Of a stretch of DNA of 64,000 nucleotides, positions 22,862 to 36,200 are shown piece by piece (position 1 is the stretch's first letter; each line of letters starts with the position of its first letter). The stretch covers positions 48,701,501 through 48,765,500 of the forward strand of contig CM065804.1 in the NCBI GenBank assembly GCA_033398695.1, read 5' to 3'. Origin of the DNA: Orobanche coerulescens (taxonomy: Eukaryota; Streptophyta; Magnoliopsida; Lamiales; Orobanchaceae). A program made the translations under genes and the position numbers. A model generated the notes under the pieces. That model was not told the origin of the DNA. It saw only the letters and a list, made by a program, of their open reading frames with translations, and did no database searches.

Positions 22862-23944
22862 CTGAAGAGGCGGTTGACATCGGCACCGATCTTGACCATT
22901 CCAATGGGAACTGGAGGTTTTAAAGTCAACAGTGATGCTTCAAAGAATGGTCTGGGTTGTGTATTGATGTAGAATGGTAAAGTAATAGCATATGCATCTA
23001 GACAACTGAAGGAGTATGAAAAGAACTACCCGACACATGATCTGGAACTTGCTGCAGTTGTGTTTGCACTTAAAATATGGAGGCATTACCTATATGAAGA
23101 ACGCTGTGAAATTTATACTGATCACAAAAGCCTGAAATATTTCTTCACTCAGAAATAATTGAATATAAGACAGCGAAGATGGTTAGAACTTGTTAAAGAC
23201 TATGATTGTGTCATCAACTACCACCCTGGTAAAGCTAATGTGGTAGCAGATGCCTTAAGCAGAAAATCAGCACAATCCATTGCGGCCATGACCTTGATCT
23301 AGAAGCCAGAATTACACGATTTGATGAATATGGATGTAGAAATTATCCAACATGGATGGCTAGAAGCAAAATTGTCAGCATTAACCCTTCGACCTACTTT
23401 AATAGATAGAATTCAGCAAGGCCAGAAAGAGGATCAAGAGTTAGAGAAAATAAAGAAGAACATTAAACTAGGAACCTCGCCAGACTTCCAATTGTCAGAA
23501 GATGGTATTATTCGATTTGGAAATTGTTTATGTGTGCCTAATTTTGAAAATGTTCGCAAATAAATATTACTAGAGGCGCACTCAACACCATATTCAGTAC
23601 ATCCAGGAGCAACCAAAATGTACAGAGACTTGAAACTACACTATTGGTGGCCAGGTATGAAAGAAGATATTGCACAATATGTGGAGCAATGCCTAACATG
23701 TCAACAGGTAAAAGCCGAGCATCAAAGACCAGCATGAACCTTGAAACCTTTATTTGTTTCAAAATGGAAGTGGGAGGACATTACGATGGATTTTGTGACA
23801 GGTTTACCAAGAATGGTTAAAGGACACAATTCTATCTGGGTTATAGTTGATCGATTGATAAAATCTGCTCACTTTCTTCCAGTTTGTACGACATACTCCG
23901 TCGATCGCTATGCTCAACTCTATATACAGGAAATAATTAGGCTA
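22862..23944 (+). pseudogene. E RNase H and integrase N-part (several stops)
   Basis: Continues the reverse transcriptase frame through about six stops. The RNase H part has [46 protein letters not shown] and [15 protein letters not shown]. The integrase zinc domain has HSTPYSVHPGATKMYRDLK, YWWPGMKEDIAQYV and CLTCQQVKAEHQRP. The core starts KWEDITMDFVTGLPR and DRLIKSAHFLP. S is inserted after YIQEIIRL. At least two stops stand where the family has Gln (TAG from CAG), consistent with C-to-T decay. Confidence 0.82.
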
Positions 23945-25494
23945 TGTAATGCCCTGGATTTCTTAATTAAAAAGAACGTTACACGGCTCAATTTTTCCTT
24001 AAAATTTTTTTATATAAATTCGGAGTATTTGCGGATGCGTTTTAGTAAGTAAATCTTCAATAAAATTCGTTTATTCAAACATCAGTACAGTTTTACAAAA
24101 ACGTGGGAAATCAATTATTCAGACATAGTCCGTTGAAATTACGTCTGTTGAAGAACATCAAGTGTTTCGAAAAAATAATAACAATTACGGTGACAACATC
24201 TTTTATTCTTTAGAACTTCATCGTGTTGGGAGTATGTATTCATCTTCTGCTTGTCCCGTTCATTGATTCCTTAGCCTGAAAAACATAAATGACGAGGTGT
24301 GAGTACGCGAGCATACTCAGTGAGATTAAACCATTATAAATCGTCAAAATCATGTTGTGTAATGCACATAAAACATTCTTATCTGTGTGAGACTCGTCTC
24401 GATTTCTTTAATTCTTTCGACCCCTCGCGGGTCGTCATGTTACACGACACAACGATGACCATAACATATTAGAACAGTATAACCTCACCTCATTTGCTGA
24501 AATCTTGAAATATCTTCCTTTGAATTTGGCTTGGTTGTCCTTCTTGGATACCGGATACGCTTCTCCTAGCACATGAAAATACTTTTTCATATTTCTGGTA
24601 GTAAATTCTTGATGTAAAATCTGAAATCTCTTTGGGGACTTTTATCAAACACCTTGGAAAAACTGTCAGATTTGAGCTTCCTATTTCATCGGGCTTTTTG
24701 AGGGCATTTAAATTTTTGGAAGGGAAATATGTTGCGAGAGATTTAAAGTAGAGGTCCACAGATTCAAAATGATATATGATATGTACAAAAACACGTCCGG
24801 GAACATGTATAAATAGGGGCTCAAAGTCGGTTAAAAATCAACCTTTCCCGGACAGCTGGAAGCCTTATCCGGACAGCTGGCCGAGAAGCTTCTGTCGGTC
24901 GTGACCGACCTTATCCGGACAGCTGGCCGAGAAGCTTATGTCGGTCGCGACCGACCTTATCCGGACAGCTGGTCGAGAAGCTTCTGTCGGTCGTGACCGA
25001 CCTTATCCGGACAGCTGGACAGCCTTATCCGGATAGTGGTCGAGAAGCTTCTGTCGGCCGTGACCGGCAGCTGTCGGTAGGCATGTCCGGCGGTGACCGG
25101 CAGATGTCCGTCAACTTGGCTCAGCTGGTTCGACCCCTTCCCGGTGTCCAAATTTGATTTTACGACCTGTTCCGGACTCGTCGGAGTTAAATCTTCGATA
25201 TGCTCGGAACGGATTTTCGATAATAGTAATAAAATAATTTAATATTATTTTTCCAATATAAGTGTTCTGTGATGAATATTTTATCGTATTAAATCGTCGG
25301 AACTTTTTGAAATCAGTTTCATAAATTCTAAAATAATCCTTATAATTTATTTTGAAATCTTTTCTTTTTAAGTCCTTCATTTTATGCTAGGAATGTATCG
25401 GTCCAAGTATCGGACAACCTGTAAATATTAAAAAATCAAAATCCATGATCGTTGGCAAAATAAATAGCATTTAAATAAGTATTGGGGCGTTACA
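23945..25494 (-). mobile_element. S: solo LTR of a gypsy element
   Basis: 1,550 bp, TGTAATGCCC...GGGGCGTTACA on the plus strand, flanked by perfect 5-bp duplications GGCTA (23940-23944, 25495-25499). No internal sequence, so it is the product of LTR-LTR recombination. Direction is uncertain. I favour the minus strand because CTATTTATAC (24807-24816) would then follow the palindrome array and a TTTTTCAGG acceptor-like site would lie downstream, as in the other LTRs. Confidence 0.85.
24863..25130. repeat. 46-bp tandem repeat with GTCGGTCGTGACCGAC palindrome
   Basis: Units start CCTTATCCGGACAGCTGG at 24863, 24909, 24955 and 25001, exactly 46 bp apart. A fifth, decayed copy begins at about 25023. 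Each full unit contains GTCGGTCGTGACCGAC (or the R/Y variant with CGCGACC), a 16-base self-complementary block. Confidence 0.9.
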
Positions 25495-25499
25495 GGCTA

Positions 25500-26260
25500 C
25501 ATGGGGTTCCAATATCTATTGTATCGGACAGAGATTCACGATTTGTATCAGCTTTTTGGAAGAGCTTGCATAGAGCATTGGGTACCCACTTGTCTTTAGC
25601 ACTGATTATCATCCACAGTCAGATGGGCAATCAGAAAGAACTATACAAACTCTTGAAGATATGTTCAGATCATGTGTTATGGACTTTCAAGGCGAGTGGA
25701 GTAAACATTTACCCCTAATTGAATTCTCCTACAATAACAGTTATCAGAGTACAATTGGAGTGGCTCCTTATGAATCTTTGTATGGCCGGAAGTATCGATC
25801 ACCAATACATTGGGATGAGGTTGGTGAAGGAAGAGTTTTAGGTCCTGATATGATTCAAGAAATGACAGAAGCAGTTTCACTAATCAGATAAAGAATGAGA
25901 ACAACTGAAAGTAGACAAAAGAGTTATGCAGATACCAGAAGGAGAGCACTTTAATTTGCCGTGGGTGATCGACTAGAGTTGCCAGCATCAATGTCTCAGA
26001 TACACAATATATTTCTTGTTTCTCTACTAAGAAAATACATTGTGAATCCATGCCACATTCTCAAGAATGAACCAGTTGAGCTGGAGGCAGATTTGAGTTA
26101 CAAGGAGATACCGGAACAAATCTTACTAAGAGAAATAAAGAAACTTAGAAATAAAGAAGTGCCACTAGTCAAAGTGTTGTGGAGAAATCAACTTGTAGAA
26201 GAAGCCACTTGGGAGAGAGAAGCTAAAATGAGGGATAAATACCCTGATCTTTTCAGGTAA
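25500..26260 (+). pseudogene. E integrase C-part and chromodomain-like tail
   Basis: Resumes exactly after S and its target duplication: [20 protein letters not shown] and [13 protein letters not shown] frameshift near 25660 is followed by [20 protein letters not shown] and LYGRKYRSPIHWDEVGE. A later piece (25961-26260) runs HNIFLVSLLRKYIVNPCHIL, then LLREIKKLRNKEVPLVKVLW and EEATWEREAKMRDKYPDLF, which fits the chromodomain-like end of Tekay/Del-type chromoviruses. Such a tail is thought to aim integration at heterochromatin. Confidence 0.82.
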
Positions 26261-26287
26261 GTTAAATTTCGGGGACGAAATTTTTAT

Positions 26288-26300
26288 AAGGAGGGGAGGA
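26288..26300 (+). other. Polypurine tract of E
   Basis: AAGGAGGGGAGGA directly before the 3' LTR start TGTGATACC, preceded by the GGGGACGAAATTTT phrase common at the end of gypsy pol. Confidence 0.8.
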
Positions 26301-28337
26301 TGTGATACCTGAGCCTAACACTACTCACTTGGTCAATATGATTCATGCATAACTTGTTAATTATGTGTTATTTGGATTATTTGACGTTCCATGGTTCAGT
26401 TGATCTTATAGTTAATTTCACTACATAGAAATGTGTTAAACATTGGAACTAAAGTCTAAAACACTATCGTTGTATATGTTACGGAACTAAGTTACGTTAT
26501 TCATATTATTTATAATACGAAAATAAAATATATGTAAAGATCTTATAAAACTCCAAGTACACGTGGTAAGCCTAGAAGTCATAAAGGTGTCACTAACGTG
26601 TCTATCGGAGGTTAACTAGCTTATCTCGAGATTTTAATCGGCGCGTGTAGTGGGTCACTTTAAATTGACGATTCAAGTGGATAACCATCATTCAATAAAC
26701 TAACATGTGTCAAGTGCCTTGGATTCTTGTCAATACCTAATAGGATACAATTTATGATTGTATCTGATAACGTTTGTAAAATACTGTGATCTGTCTATAC
26801 CTCATTCGTTCCAACTGCGGTAGGAATTGAACTTATCTTTTATTTTATCATATTAATTATAATTTTTTTAAATGATTCCTTCCATTCTTACCTACAGTGT
26901 CGCATTTGTGAAGTTTTAGAAAGTTTGACAATAAAGTCTTTCACTAGCATTTTCAACATTGTTCGCATGAGTAATCGAGTTTAAGCAATAAAAATACACC
27001 CTAAACTTCTACTAAACCCTTTTAAAGATCATCCATACCCTCTATTAGGTCAATATCTACTAGGAACCAGTTCATACACTCCAAGAACCGGATCATAACT
27101 ACTTTAGTCGATCCATTCTTTCAAACCTAGTCTCTAGTAGTCATTCGAGGGTATTTTGGATATTTCACCTTTATAACCTACTTAACACGCTTGGTTGATG
27201 GATAAATCCGACCCTCAACCCTCATTTACAGTCTGTACATGAACAAGAAGCTCCCCACTTCGAAAATTCACCAAAAATTCAAGAAGAAATCATCAAAACA
27301 TCAACACCTCAATTCCTTTGACAATCAAGGTGAGTTTCCTTTGTTTCTTCCTTGTTCTTGATATGTTTATTGGATATCTAGAAGGTGTGAGAGCTTGTAT
27401 ATGTTCTTATACATGTTATAATGATGTTAAGAATTCAACCATGGCTTACCCTTGTGTTTAATATGGATTTATAAGGCTTAAAACTCACTAAGGCAATAAA
27501 GGAATCAATTCTGCCACCTTTTAGAATTAATGGTATATGTTACTTGATATGTATGTTTCAGGGTCAGGAGTTTCAGTGTACTTGTTCTTAAGTATCTTAG
27601 GGATATTATGTCAAAAATTGGTGCAAATCCAACTTATATTCTAGTGGTTATAAGCAAAACAATATCTGATTATGACAAGATTTTGATAAACTCTCTTAAT
27701 CAAGTGTTTGTTATAAAACCTTGGAATTTTAAGTTGTGAGAGTTGAATGAACTTTATAAACAGAGACTAATAGATTCATTAATTAATTATAAGTCCAAAA
27801 TTGATTGGTTAATGGGCTGGATAGGTCGATAAATAGACATAAAATACGTAGAACACCGATTATGCGTCTACATAGGAAGTGGTAAACCCTTTCGATGTGA
27901 AGAGAGTTAAACCTTGTATGTGGTATGTAAATCCTTTAAACACATTCCTTGAAACAGGTTCTAAAGATATATAATCACAACCACCCCTATTGGTATAAAC
28001 ATAAGGGTATTACCGGATCAAGGTAAGTAGAAATCCATCTGCAACTACAATGCATAAACATAGTATTGTTTGTAAACTTGATGATATCTTGAGAGTGTAT
28101 TGTATTGGATGATTGATCTGTATTATGCTTAAAGTGTTTGGTTGCACCTTGCATGATCATAACATCCATTAGCATCTCCACATGCATGCATAACAGGATA
28201 CTCACTAGTGTCTGCATGCATGGTACGATCATGGAAAGGAAGAAAAGAAAAATGTTTTGTTGGCCGCTGCTAGAGCACCAAGGCATGGTATATGCATGCT
28301 TTTACGATTTGTTTAGCACGGTAGATGCGTTCTTATA
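26301..28337 (+). repeat. 3' LTR of E, first part
   Basis: Matches 17372 onward to about 19340, then is cut by C at 28338 within the GGTAGATGCRTGC repeat zone. The copy carries an extra short block near 28270 (GAGCACCAAGGCATGGTATA) not in the 5' LTR. Confidence 0.88.
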
Positions 28338-28699
28338 TGTAATATCCTAGAATTTCACTATGAATTTTTCGCATTATTTTATCTGGGATGTACTGTACAG
28401 AGTGGGACCGACACGATATGACTGGATAATTTTGGAAACCGTGACAGTCGTGCCAGTATGTCTATCGAGGGTATTTTGATTCTAGGATATTACATGCTTG
28501 TTGTGTTTTCGATGTCGGATATACCGTGCGAGTATTTGTTTGATTTCCGTACTTGGTCGACAGTTGTAATTGAGGATATCGTGCATCAGATGTATCGTAT
28601 GGAAATGTTATCGAGACAAGTATATGTATTCGGTACGTCGCGTGTATATATTCGGTTTATTGAGACGAGACGACAGGGCGGAAATGGCTAAGTATGGGA

Positions 28700-29285
28700 G
28701 CCATTACGACGTTATGTGTTGAAGCTTACGACGTTAAATTGGTAGAGTTACGCACGTTATGGCCGAGACATTACGACGTAACATAGAATCGACGATCGAG
28801 TCGTGGTCGGCAGTGGGACCCCGTGTCGGCAACTTTCGGCGGAGGATGTTGACAGTGAGTCAACGACGTGTTACGACGTTATACAGACGTGTTACGACGT
28901 AATACGACCATCAGATCAGAGCAAGTCAACGTCACGATACGTGACGCAACGGAACAAGTGTTACGTACGTTACGGGGCGACTGGCCGAGTCGTGGCCGAG
29001 ATGACCTGGATGGCCGAGCATGGCCGGACGTGACCCGTTGGGATGGCCGAGTATGGCCGGACGTGACTCGTTGGGATGGCCGAGCATGGTCGGCAGTGAC
29101 TCGCTGGGGGCTAGGACTGGCCGATTACGTACGTAAGGCAGTGGCCGGTTACGGCCGTAAGGGCCAGTTACGTACGTAAGCCATCTGCCGGTTACGTACG
29201 TAAGGGTGCCGAACAAATCGACAAGGTAGGCGGCGCCGGTTACGTACGTAAGCTACGGCCGGTTACGTACGTAACTGGCCGGCAG
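28700..29285. repeat. TTACGTACGTAA palindrome array in C 5' LTR
   Basis: Five exact TTACGTACGTAA copies between 29124 and 29275, preceded by shortened TTACGACGT(A/T)A forms and mixed with GGCCGAGCATGG repeats. The TATA box follows within 20-30 bp. Confidence 0.88.
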
Positions 29286-31419
29286 GTCTCGGCCTATATA
29301 AGGCCTGGACCGAGTCATCTGCTCATTTCTTCATTTTTCTTCGTTCCTTCCGCGATTTCTTCAGCAAATATGATGGTTTTGAGTAGAATCAACTTATAAC
29401 AACATGTTTTGGAAGTTGGAATCATGGATTAACATCATCCTCCACCCGGATCGAAGGTAAGAACACATGAACTTTTGGTTTTTAGATGTTCTTGAGGTTT
29501 CTTGGTGTTTTGGCCGATTTGCTCCATTTTGATTCAGATTATTGATAGAACTTGATTGTATACTCGTAATCATTCAATACTCTTGAAGTTTTGTGGAACA
29601 AATTCGAGTATTTCTTCGTTAAAACGATTAAATTGGATTATGCCTTCAAAGTGTTCGGTGAAATGCCTCAATGAGTTGAACTTGGGAAATTCTATACGTT
29701 TTCGCATGGATGGTGATTGAATTGATATTATTGTTTAGGAATGAACTTTTGAAGGAAGTTGAATCGGTACCCTTCCCTTTTGTCGATTTCTTCGCACCGT
29801 GCTATTCAAAACAAGTGATTACTTGTGTATGTCATCTTCTAGAGGTATGTTGATAATCCTCTCCTTGAATTCGGATTTTGATGTTATCGTTGAAGAAGGA
29901 TTCGTATGAAGATGATTATGGTTTTGTTGTTACGATTCTTGCGGTTATATGAACTATATGTTGAAGACATTGTTTGGATTATTGAACACCGAATTTCGAC
30001 TTGTGTCTCGTATTGTTAAGAGTTGATATGGGTTGGTTTCATATGATCGAGATATCATTGAACCATCGAGTTTGGTTAGTTGGTCATTTCGGTTGTTGAT
30101 TGTTATGAACGTATCGTTAATCGATTATTGCATTAGGTTGCGTTTAGTGATCGCTGAAGTTAACCGTTGTCGCGGAGCTTGTAGACGAAGACGGCGGATT
30201 GATGGTGGCTTCATCGTATGGGTATCCGTGCAAGTTATGCTTGCTCGATTCATAATGTTAATAAATGATTTCGTTTTCATTTCATTTATGATTCATATAG
30301 CAATGGTATTATGGAATATATGAATTGTCGGAATGGTGGTATGTAAGATAAATCATAATGTATATGATTTTAAGGATGTCTAGTGGAAATGGGAACGTGA
30401 ACTATAATTTGGTCTATTTCGACAAGTTGGATATCAAGGTTAGTTATCGTGTCGATGTTGAACCCGGGACGGTGGTTTGGTATTAGTTATGGACTGTACA
30501 TCATTTTGGATTGTCGGATAAACCGTGTATTCGTTCAGGGCGGTTGGTCGTGGAAAGGTTAGCGTCTCCAGCTTGAGGTAAATTAATATTGTTAGAATAT
30601 GATAATCATCATGTTGCATTTTTGCATGTGTGTGTTGATATTTCATACGGTGAATGTGCACCATTGTTTGTTACGTTTTGTGAAGTGCTCTTTCTTGAGC
30701 CGTAATCTGTGGGGCCGATGTGTTGGGGATAAAACCTGTATGGTACCCGAATGGAAATGTGTTAGGAGATAAGACCTAAATGGCACCTATGTCCGGAGTA
30801 TTCCTGAGTAGATGCTTCCGTGACCCTCGGCTGCTGCCTTGGGAGTTTATGTGATATTGTCCGGAGTATTCCTGAGTAGATGCTTCCGTGACCCTTGGCT
30901 GCTGCCTTGGGAGTTTATGTGTTATTATTATATGCATTGTTGAGCATGCTGTGGACTATTGTCTGACGGAATACGACATTGTGGTCGTGTCGGTCTTTCA
31001 TGATCGAGTCATCGTTGCCCTCTTGGAAAATCTTCGATCCTTGTCGACATGCTTTCTTCGAGATCTGTTGTCATGTTGTATCGTGGCATATCCGAGTCGA
31101 TACGTTATGATCGCTCATGTGTAGGATTTTCGGACGCACGTGTAGCATGTGTTGGTTTCGACCTCATATTGAACCGTGCACACGAGACGATTTCGTGAGG
31201 CTGATTAGGTACGAGACCAGCGTGTATTGATCAATACCCGTGGTTGGCTTGTACATGGACACATGTCCGGATCGAGCGTATCGTGACGCCCATCTTGAGT
31301 CTTATTGATTGGTCGCTCACAATCCATGTATAATCGATCTGCTTGATATTCGGATTGTCTTTGAAACTCCGTATATATGATTTGTATATGGTTGACGATT
31401 TTATTCTCGTGTATCCGTC

Positions 31420-32110
31420 ACCATTGAACCTTTATTAATCTCGTCGGAGTTACCATATCAATGGACAACTCATTGATATCGATCCTTTATAAATCTCGTT
31501 TGGAGTTCACCCCCGTCATTGGTAATCTCGCTCATTATTGATCCTTATTGATTCCAATTGGGAGTTGTCTCACCGCTGGTATTCTTGGTTATTAGTCCTT
31601 GATTGATGTTGTTGGAGTTCACCGTGTCGCCGGTATTCTCGCCTTGCTGATCCCTTATTTTCCCTATCGAGTATACCGTGTCGCCGTATTCTCGATTGTC
31701 GATTTCTTATTGTTCTTGTTGGAGTATACCGTATCGTTGGTACTTCCGGTCGTTGGTCCTTATTGATCTTGCTAGAGTTTACTATGTCAATGATTCTCGC
31801 TGTTGACCTTGTTGATCTTATTGGGGTTTATCGTACCGTTGGTATTTCTGGTTGTCGACTCTTTTGATCTTGTTAGAGTTTACCATGTCGTTGGTATTCT
31901 CGATTATTGATTCTTCATTGATCCTTACCGTGTCGTCGGTATTCTCGGTTGTCGACCTTTTATTGATCTTGTTGGGAATTGCCGTGTTGTCGGTATCCCC
32001 GGTTATTGATTCTTCATTGATCTTGTTGGAGTTACCACATCATTGGTATTCTCATTCGTGGTTGATCCCTTTATCGATCTTGTGTGGAAATATCATGTCA
32101 TTGATATTTC
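31420..32110. repeat. Minisatellite of about 53 bp in C LTR
   Basis: The phrase GGAGTTTACCGTGTCGTTGG followed by TATTCTCGGTTGTCGA and TTATTGATCTTGTT recurs about a dozen times, with spacings of 49 to 56. The same array is in the 3' LTR at about 36350-37045, where it creates a 174-codon frame without protein-family features. Confidence 0.8.
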
Positions 32111-32897
32111 CGTTGTGATGCATTAATTGTTTATCATTATTGACTTTGTCAACATTCGTGTTTTGCATTGATATTCGGGACTTGCTATTGTCTCGGAACA
32201 GTTGGATTACAGGTGTGCCATGTGATATCGGTCTTATCAGGATTGGGATTCGATTGTGCGACCCAGCCGATAGAGTTATTCATGGCCAGATCATTCTATA
32301 ATTGAAATATGATAAGTTTGGGAATTTTGGTATCGTTTCGGATACAGTACAGGTGGTTACTTTTGAATTCATTCATCACTAAGGATACGAGGCGTGGGTT
32401 GGTAAGAATTGATTTGTTATGGATTGTGACAGGTTGGTAAGATTACTACGGTGAGACTACATTGGAATTATTCTCACCTTGTAATTACATTGATATGTAT
32501 TGTTTTTGTGATGTGATCGTTATCATTGTTGAGTATTATGGCTGACCCCGTCGTGGGCTTTATCTTTTAGGTACTCGGAGTTCGAGCTAGTAGCGGTCGT
32601 GAAGGGATGAGCTTTCCGGTGATACTGGCTATGGCGTAGTTGTTGGGATTCGAGTGTTCTTTCTGGTTTTTATAATTCCGCTGCAAATGTAATTAATTGT
32701 GTTTTATCCGATGTGTGTGTATATTTAAAATGGCTTTCGATATTCTTGAAACTGAGTTTTTATCCGCTGTGCGTGTGTGTTCTTTCAAAGGGCTTTTTGA
32801 CATTTTTAAACGTTTGCGAAAATGATTTTAGCCTTGTGGGTTCCAATATGGGGCCCACGGCGCTGTAATATTCCCGGTCGGTTTTGGGGGTGTTACA

Positions 32898-33278
32898 GAA
32901 AATGGTATCGGAGCTTGGGTTTCGTAAAACCCGGGCGTGTGTGTTATGTGGCTCTACCGGTGCGGTAGTAGCGTGACTTTTGAAAATGATTTTCTGACTT
33001 TTGGGTCAAACCGATTTTGGAGGTTTCAAAATTTTTGAAATATTTTCAAATTATTGTATTTGCGATGTCGGTGTGTTGAGACTTTGTATGGGAGTCGTAT
33101 GCTGGTATCACGGAAGATCATCGACTTCACGGACCTGTAAGTATGTTCTTTCAGTTATTTCAGTTTTGATGATGATTATTTGAGTACGGTGTCGTGATTT
33201 TGAGATATTTCGGGATTGATATACTGATTATGACAGGTGTTGAGTTTCGAGGACGAAACTTATTTAAGTGGGTGTATA
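32898..33278 (+). other. Interior of C: primer site, 3' tail of pol-like sequence, polypurine phrase
   Basis: TGGTATCGGAGCTTGGG at 32903 is the primer site. The stretch TGTTGAGACTTTG...GGTATCACGGAAGATCATCGACTTC at about 33077-33130 is also present in K's interior (60240-60310, minus strand). GAGGACGAAACTTATTTAAGTGGG at about 33249-33272 is the gypsy pre-LTR phrase. No frame over about 60 codons is convincing. Confidence 0.82.
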
Positions 33279-36200
33279 TGTAATATCCTAGAATTTCACT
33301 ATGAATTTTTCGCATTCTTTTATCTGGGATGTCTTTGTGCAGTGGGACCGACACGATATGACTGGATAATTTTGGAAACCGTGACAGTCGTGCCAGTATG
33401 TCTATCGAGGGTATTTTGATTCTAGGATATTACATGCTTGTTGTGTTTTCGAGGTCGGATATACCGTGCGAGTATTTGTTTGATTTCCGTACTTGGTCGA
33501 CAGTTGTAATTGAGGATATCGTGCATCAGATGTATCGTATGGAAATGTTATCGAGACAAGTATATGTATTCGGTACGTCGCGTGTATATGTTCGGTTTAT
33601 TGAGACGACAGACAGGCGGAAATGGCTAAGTATGGGAGCCATTACGTGCGTTATGTGTTGAAGCTTACGACGTTAAATTGGTAGAGTTACGTACGTTATG
33701 GCCGAGACATTACGTACGTAACATAGAATCGACGATCGAGTCGTGGTCGGCAGTGGGACCCCGTGTCGGCAACTTTCGGCGGAGGATGTTGACAGTGAGT
33801 CAACGTCGTGTTACGACGTTATACGGGACGTGTTACGTCGTAATACGACCATTATCTTGTAGCAAGTCAACGTCGTATTACGACGCAACGGAACAAGTGT
33901 TACGACGTTATGGGGCGATCGCCGAGTCGTGGCCGAGATGACCTGGATGGCCGAGCATGGCCGGACGTGACCCGTTGGGATGGCCGAGTATGGCCGGACG
34001 TGACTCGTTAGGATGGCCGAGCATGGTCGGCAGTGACTCGGGGGCTAGGATCGCCGATTACGTACGTAAGGCGGTGGCGATTACGGCCGTAAGGGCGATT
34101 ACGTACGTAAGCCATCTGCCGATTACGTACGTAAGGGTGCCGAACAAAGTGGACAAGGTAGGCGGCTGCCGGTTACGTCGTAAGCTACGGCCGATTACGT
34201 CGTAATCGCCGGCAGGTCTCGGCCTATATAAGGCCTGGACCGAGTCATCTGCTCATTTCTTCGCTTTTCTTCGTTCCTTCCGCGATTTCTTCAGAAATAT
34301 GATGGTTTTGAGTAGAATCAACTTATAACAACATGTTTTGGAAGTTGGAATCATGGATTAACATCATCCTCCACCCGGATCGAAGGTAAGAACACATGAA
34401 CTTTTGGTTTTTAGATGTTCTTGAGGTTTCTTGGTGTTTTGGCCGATTTGCTCCATTTTGATTCGGATTATTGATAGAACTTGATTGTATACTGTAATCA
34501 TTCAATACTCTTGAAGTTTTGTGGAACAAATTGAGTATTTCTTCGTTAAAACGATTAAATTGGATTATGCCTTCAAAGTGTTCGGTGAAATGCCTCAATG
34601 AGTTGAACTTGGGAAATTCTATACGCTTTCGCATGGATGGTGATTGAATTGATATTATTGTTTAGGAATGAACTTTTGAAGGAAGTTGAATCGGTACCCT
34701 TCCCTTTTGTCGATTTCTTCGCACCGTGCTATTCAAAACAAGTGATTACTTGTGTATGTCATCTTCTAGAGGTATGTTGATAATCCTCTCCTTGAATTCG
34801 GATTTTGATGTTATCGTTGAAGAAGGATTCGTATGAAGATGATTATGGTTTTGTTGTTACGATTCTTGCGGTTATATGAACTATATGTTGAAGACATTGT
34901 TTGGATTATTGAACACCGAATTTCGACTTGTGTTCGTATTGTTAAGAGTTGATATGGGTTGGTTTCATATGATCGAGATATCATTGAACCATCGAGTTTG
35001 GTTAGTTGGTCATTTCGGTTGTTGATTGTTATTGAACGTATCGTTAATCGATTATTGCATTAGGTTGCGTTTAGTGATCGTTGAAGTTAACCGTTGTGCT
35101 GCGGAGCTTGTAGACGAAGACGGCGGGATTGATGGTGGCTTCATCGTATGGGTATCCAGGCAAGTTATGCTTGCTCAGTTCATAATGTTAATAAATGATT
35201 TCGTTTTCATTTCATTTATGATTCATATAGCAATGGTATTATGGAATATATGAATTGTCGGAATGGTGGTATGTAAGATAAATCATAATGTATATGATTT
35301 TAAGGATGTCTAGTGGAAATGGGAACGTGAACTATAATTTGGTCTATTTCCTGACAAGTTGGATATCAAGGTTAGTTATCGTGTCGATGTTGAACCCGGG
35401 ACGGTGGTTTGGTATTAGTTATGGACTGTACATCATTTTGGATTGTCGGATAAACCGTGTATTCGTTCAGGGCGGTTGGTCGTGGAAAGGTTAGCGTCTC
35501 CAGCTTGAGGTAAATTAATATTGTTAGAATATGATAATCATCATGTTGCATTTTTGCATGTGTGTGTTGATATTTCATACGGTGAATGTGCACCATTGTT
35601 TGTTACGTTTTGTGAAGTGCTCTTTCTTGAGCCGTAATCTGTGGGGCCGATGTGTTGGGGATAAAACCTGTATGGTACCCGAATGGAAATGTGTTAGGGG
35701 ATAAGACCTAAATGGCACCTATGTCCGGAGTATTCCTGAGTAGATGCTTCCGTGACCCTCGGCTGTTGCCTTGGGAGTTTATGTGATATTGTCCGGAGTA
35801 TTCCTGAGTAGATGCTTCCGTGACCCTTGGCTGCTGCCTTGGGAGTTTATGTGTTATTATTATATGCATTGTTGAGCATGCTGTGGACTATTGTCTGACG
35901 GAATACGACATTGTGGTCGTGTCGGTCTTTCATGATCGAGTCATCGTTGCCCTCTTGGAAAATCTTCTGATCCTTGTTGGACATGCGTTTCTTCGAGATC
36001 TGTTGTCATGTTGTATCGTGGCATATCTGGAGTCAGATACGTTATGATCGTTCATGTGTAGGATTTTCGGACGGCACGTGTTGCATGTGTTGGTTTCGAC
36101 CTCATATTGAACCGTGCACACGAGACGTACTTCGTGAGGCTGATTAGGTACGAGACCAGGGTGTATTGATCAATACCCGTGGTTGGCTTGTACACCGACA

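Larger units (their letters stand above)
28338..32897 (+). repeat. 5' LTR of C (4.56 kb)
   Basis: From left: an about 350-bp head, a TTACGTACGTAA palindrome array (28700-29285), TATA box CTATATAAGG at 29294-29303, and a leader with splice-like AAGGTAAG. A 68-bp two-copy tandem follows (30791-30925, TCCGGAGTATTCCTGAGTAG), then a minisatellite of about 53 bp (31420-32110), an acceptor-like CTTTTAGG at about 32563 and the end GGCGCTGTAATATTCCC...GTTACA. No long frame has domain content. Confidence 0.88.

Noticed and set aside
28803..29216. Frames of 76-103 codons on both strands over the palindrome array
   Set aside because: Arise from self-complementary repeats; no start context or domain.
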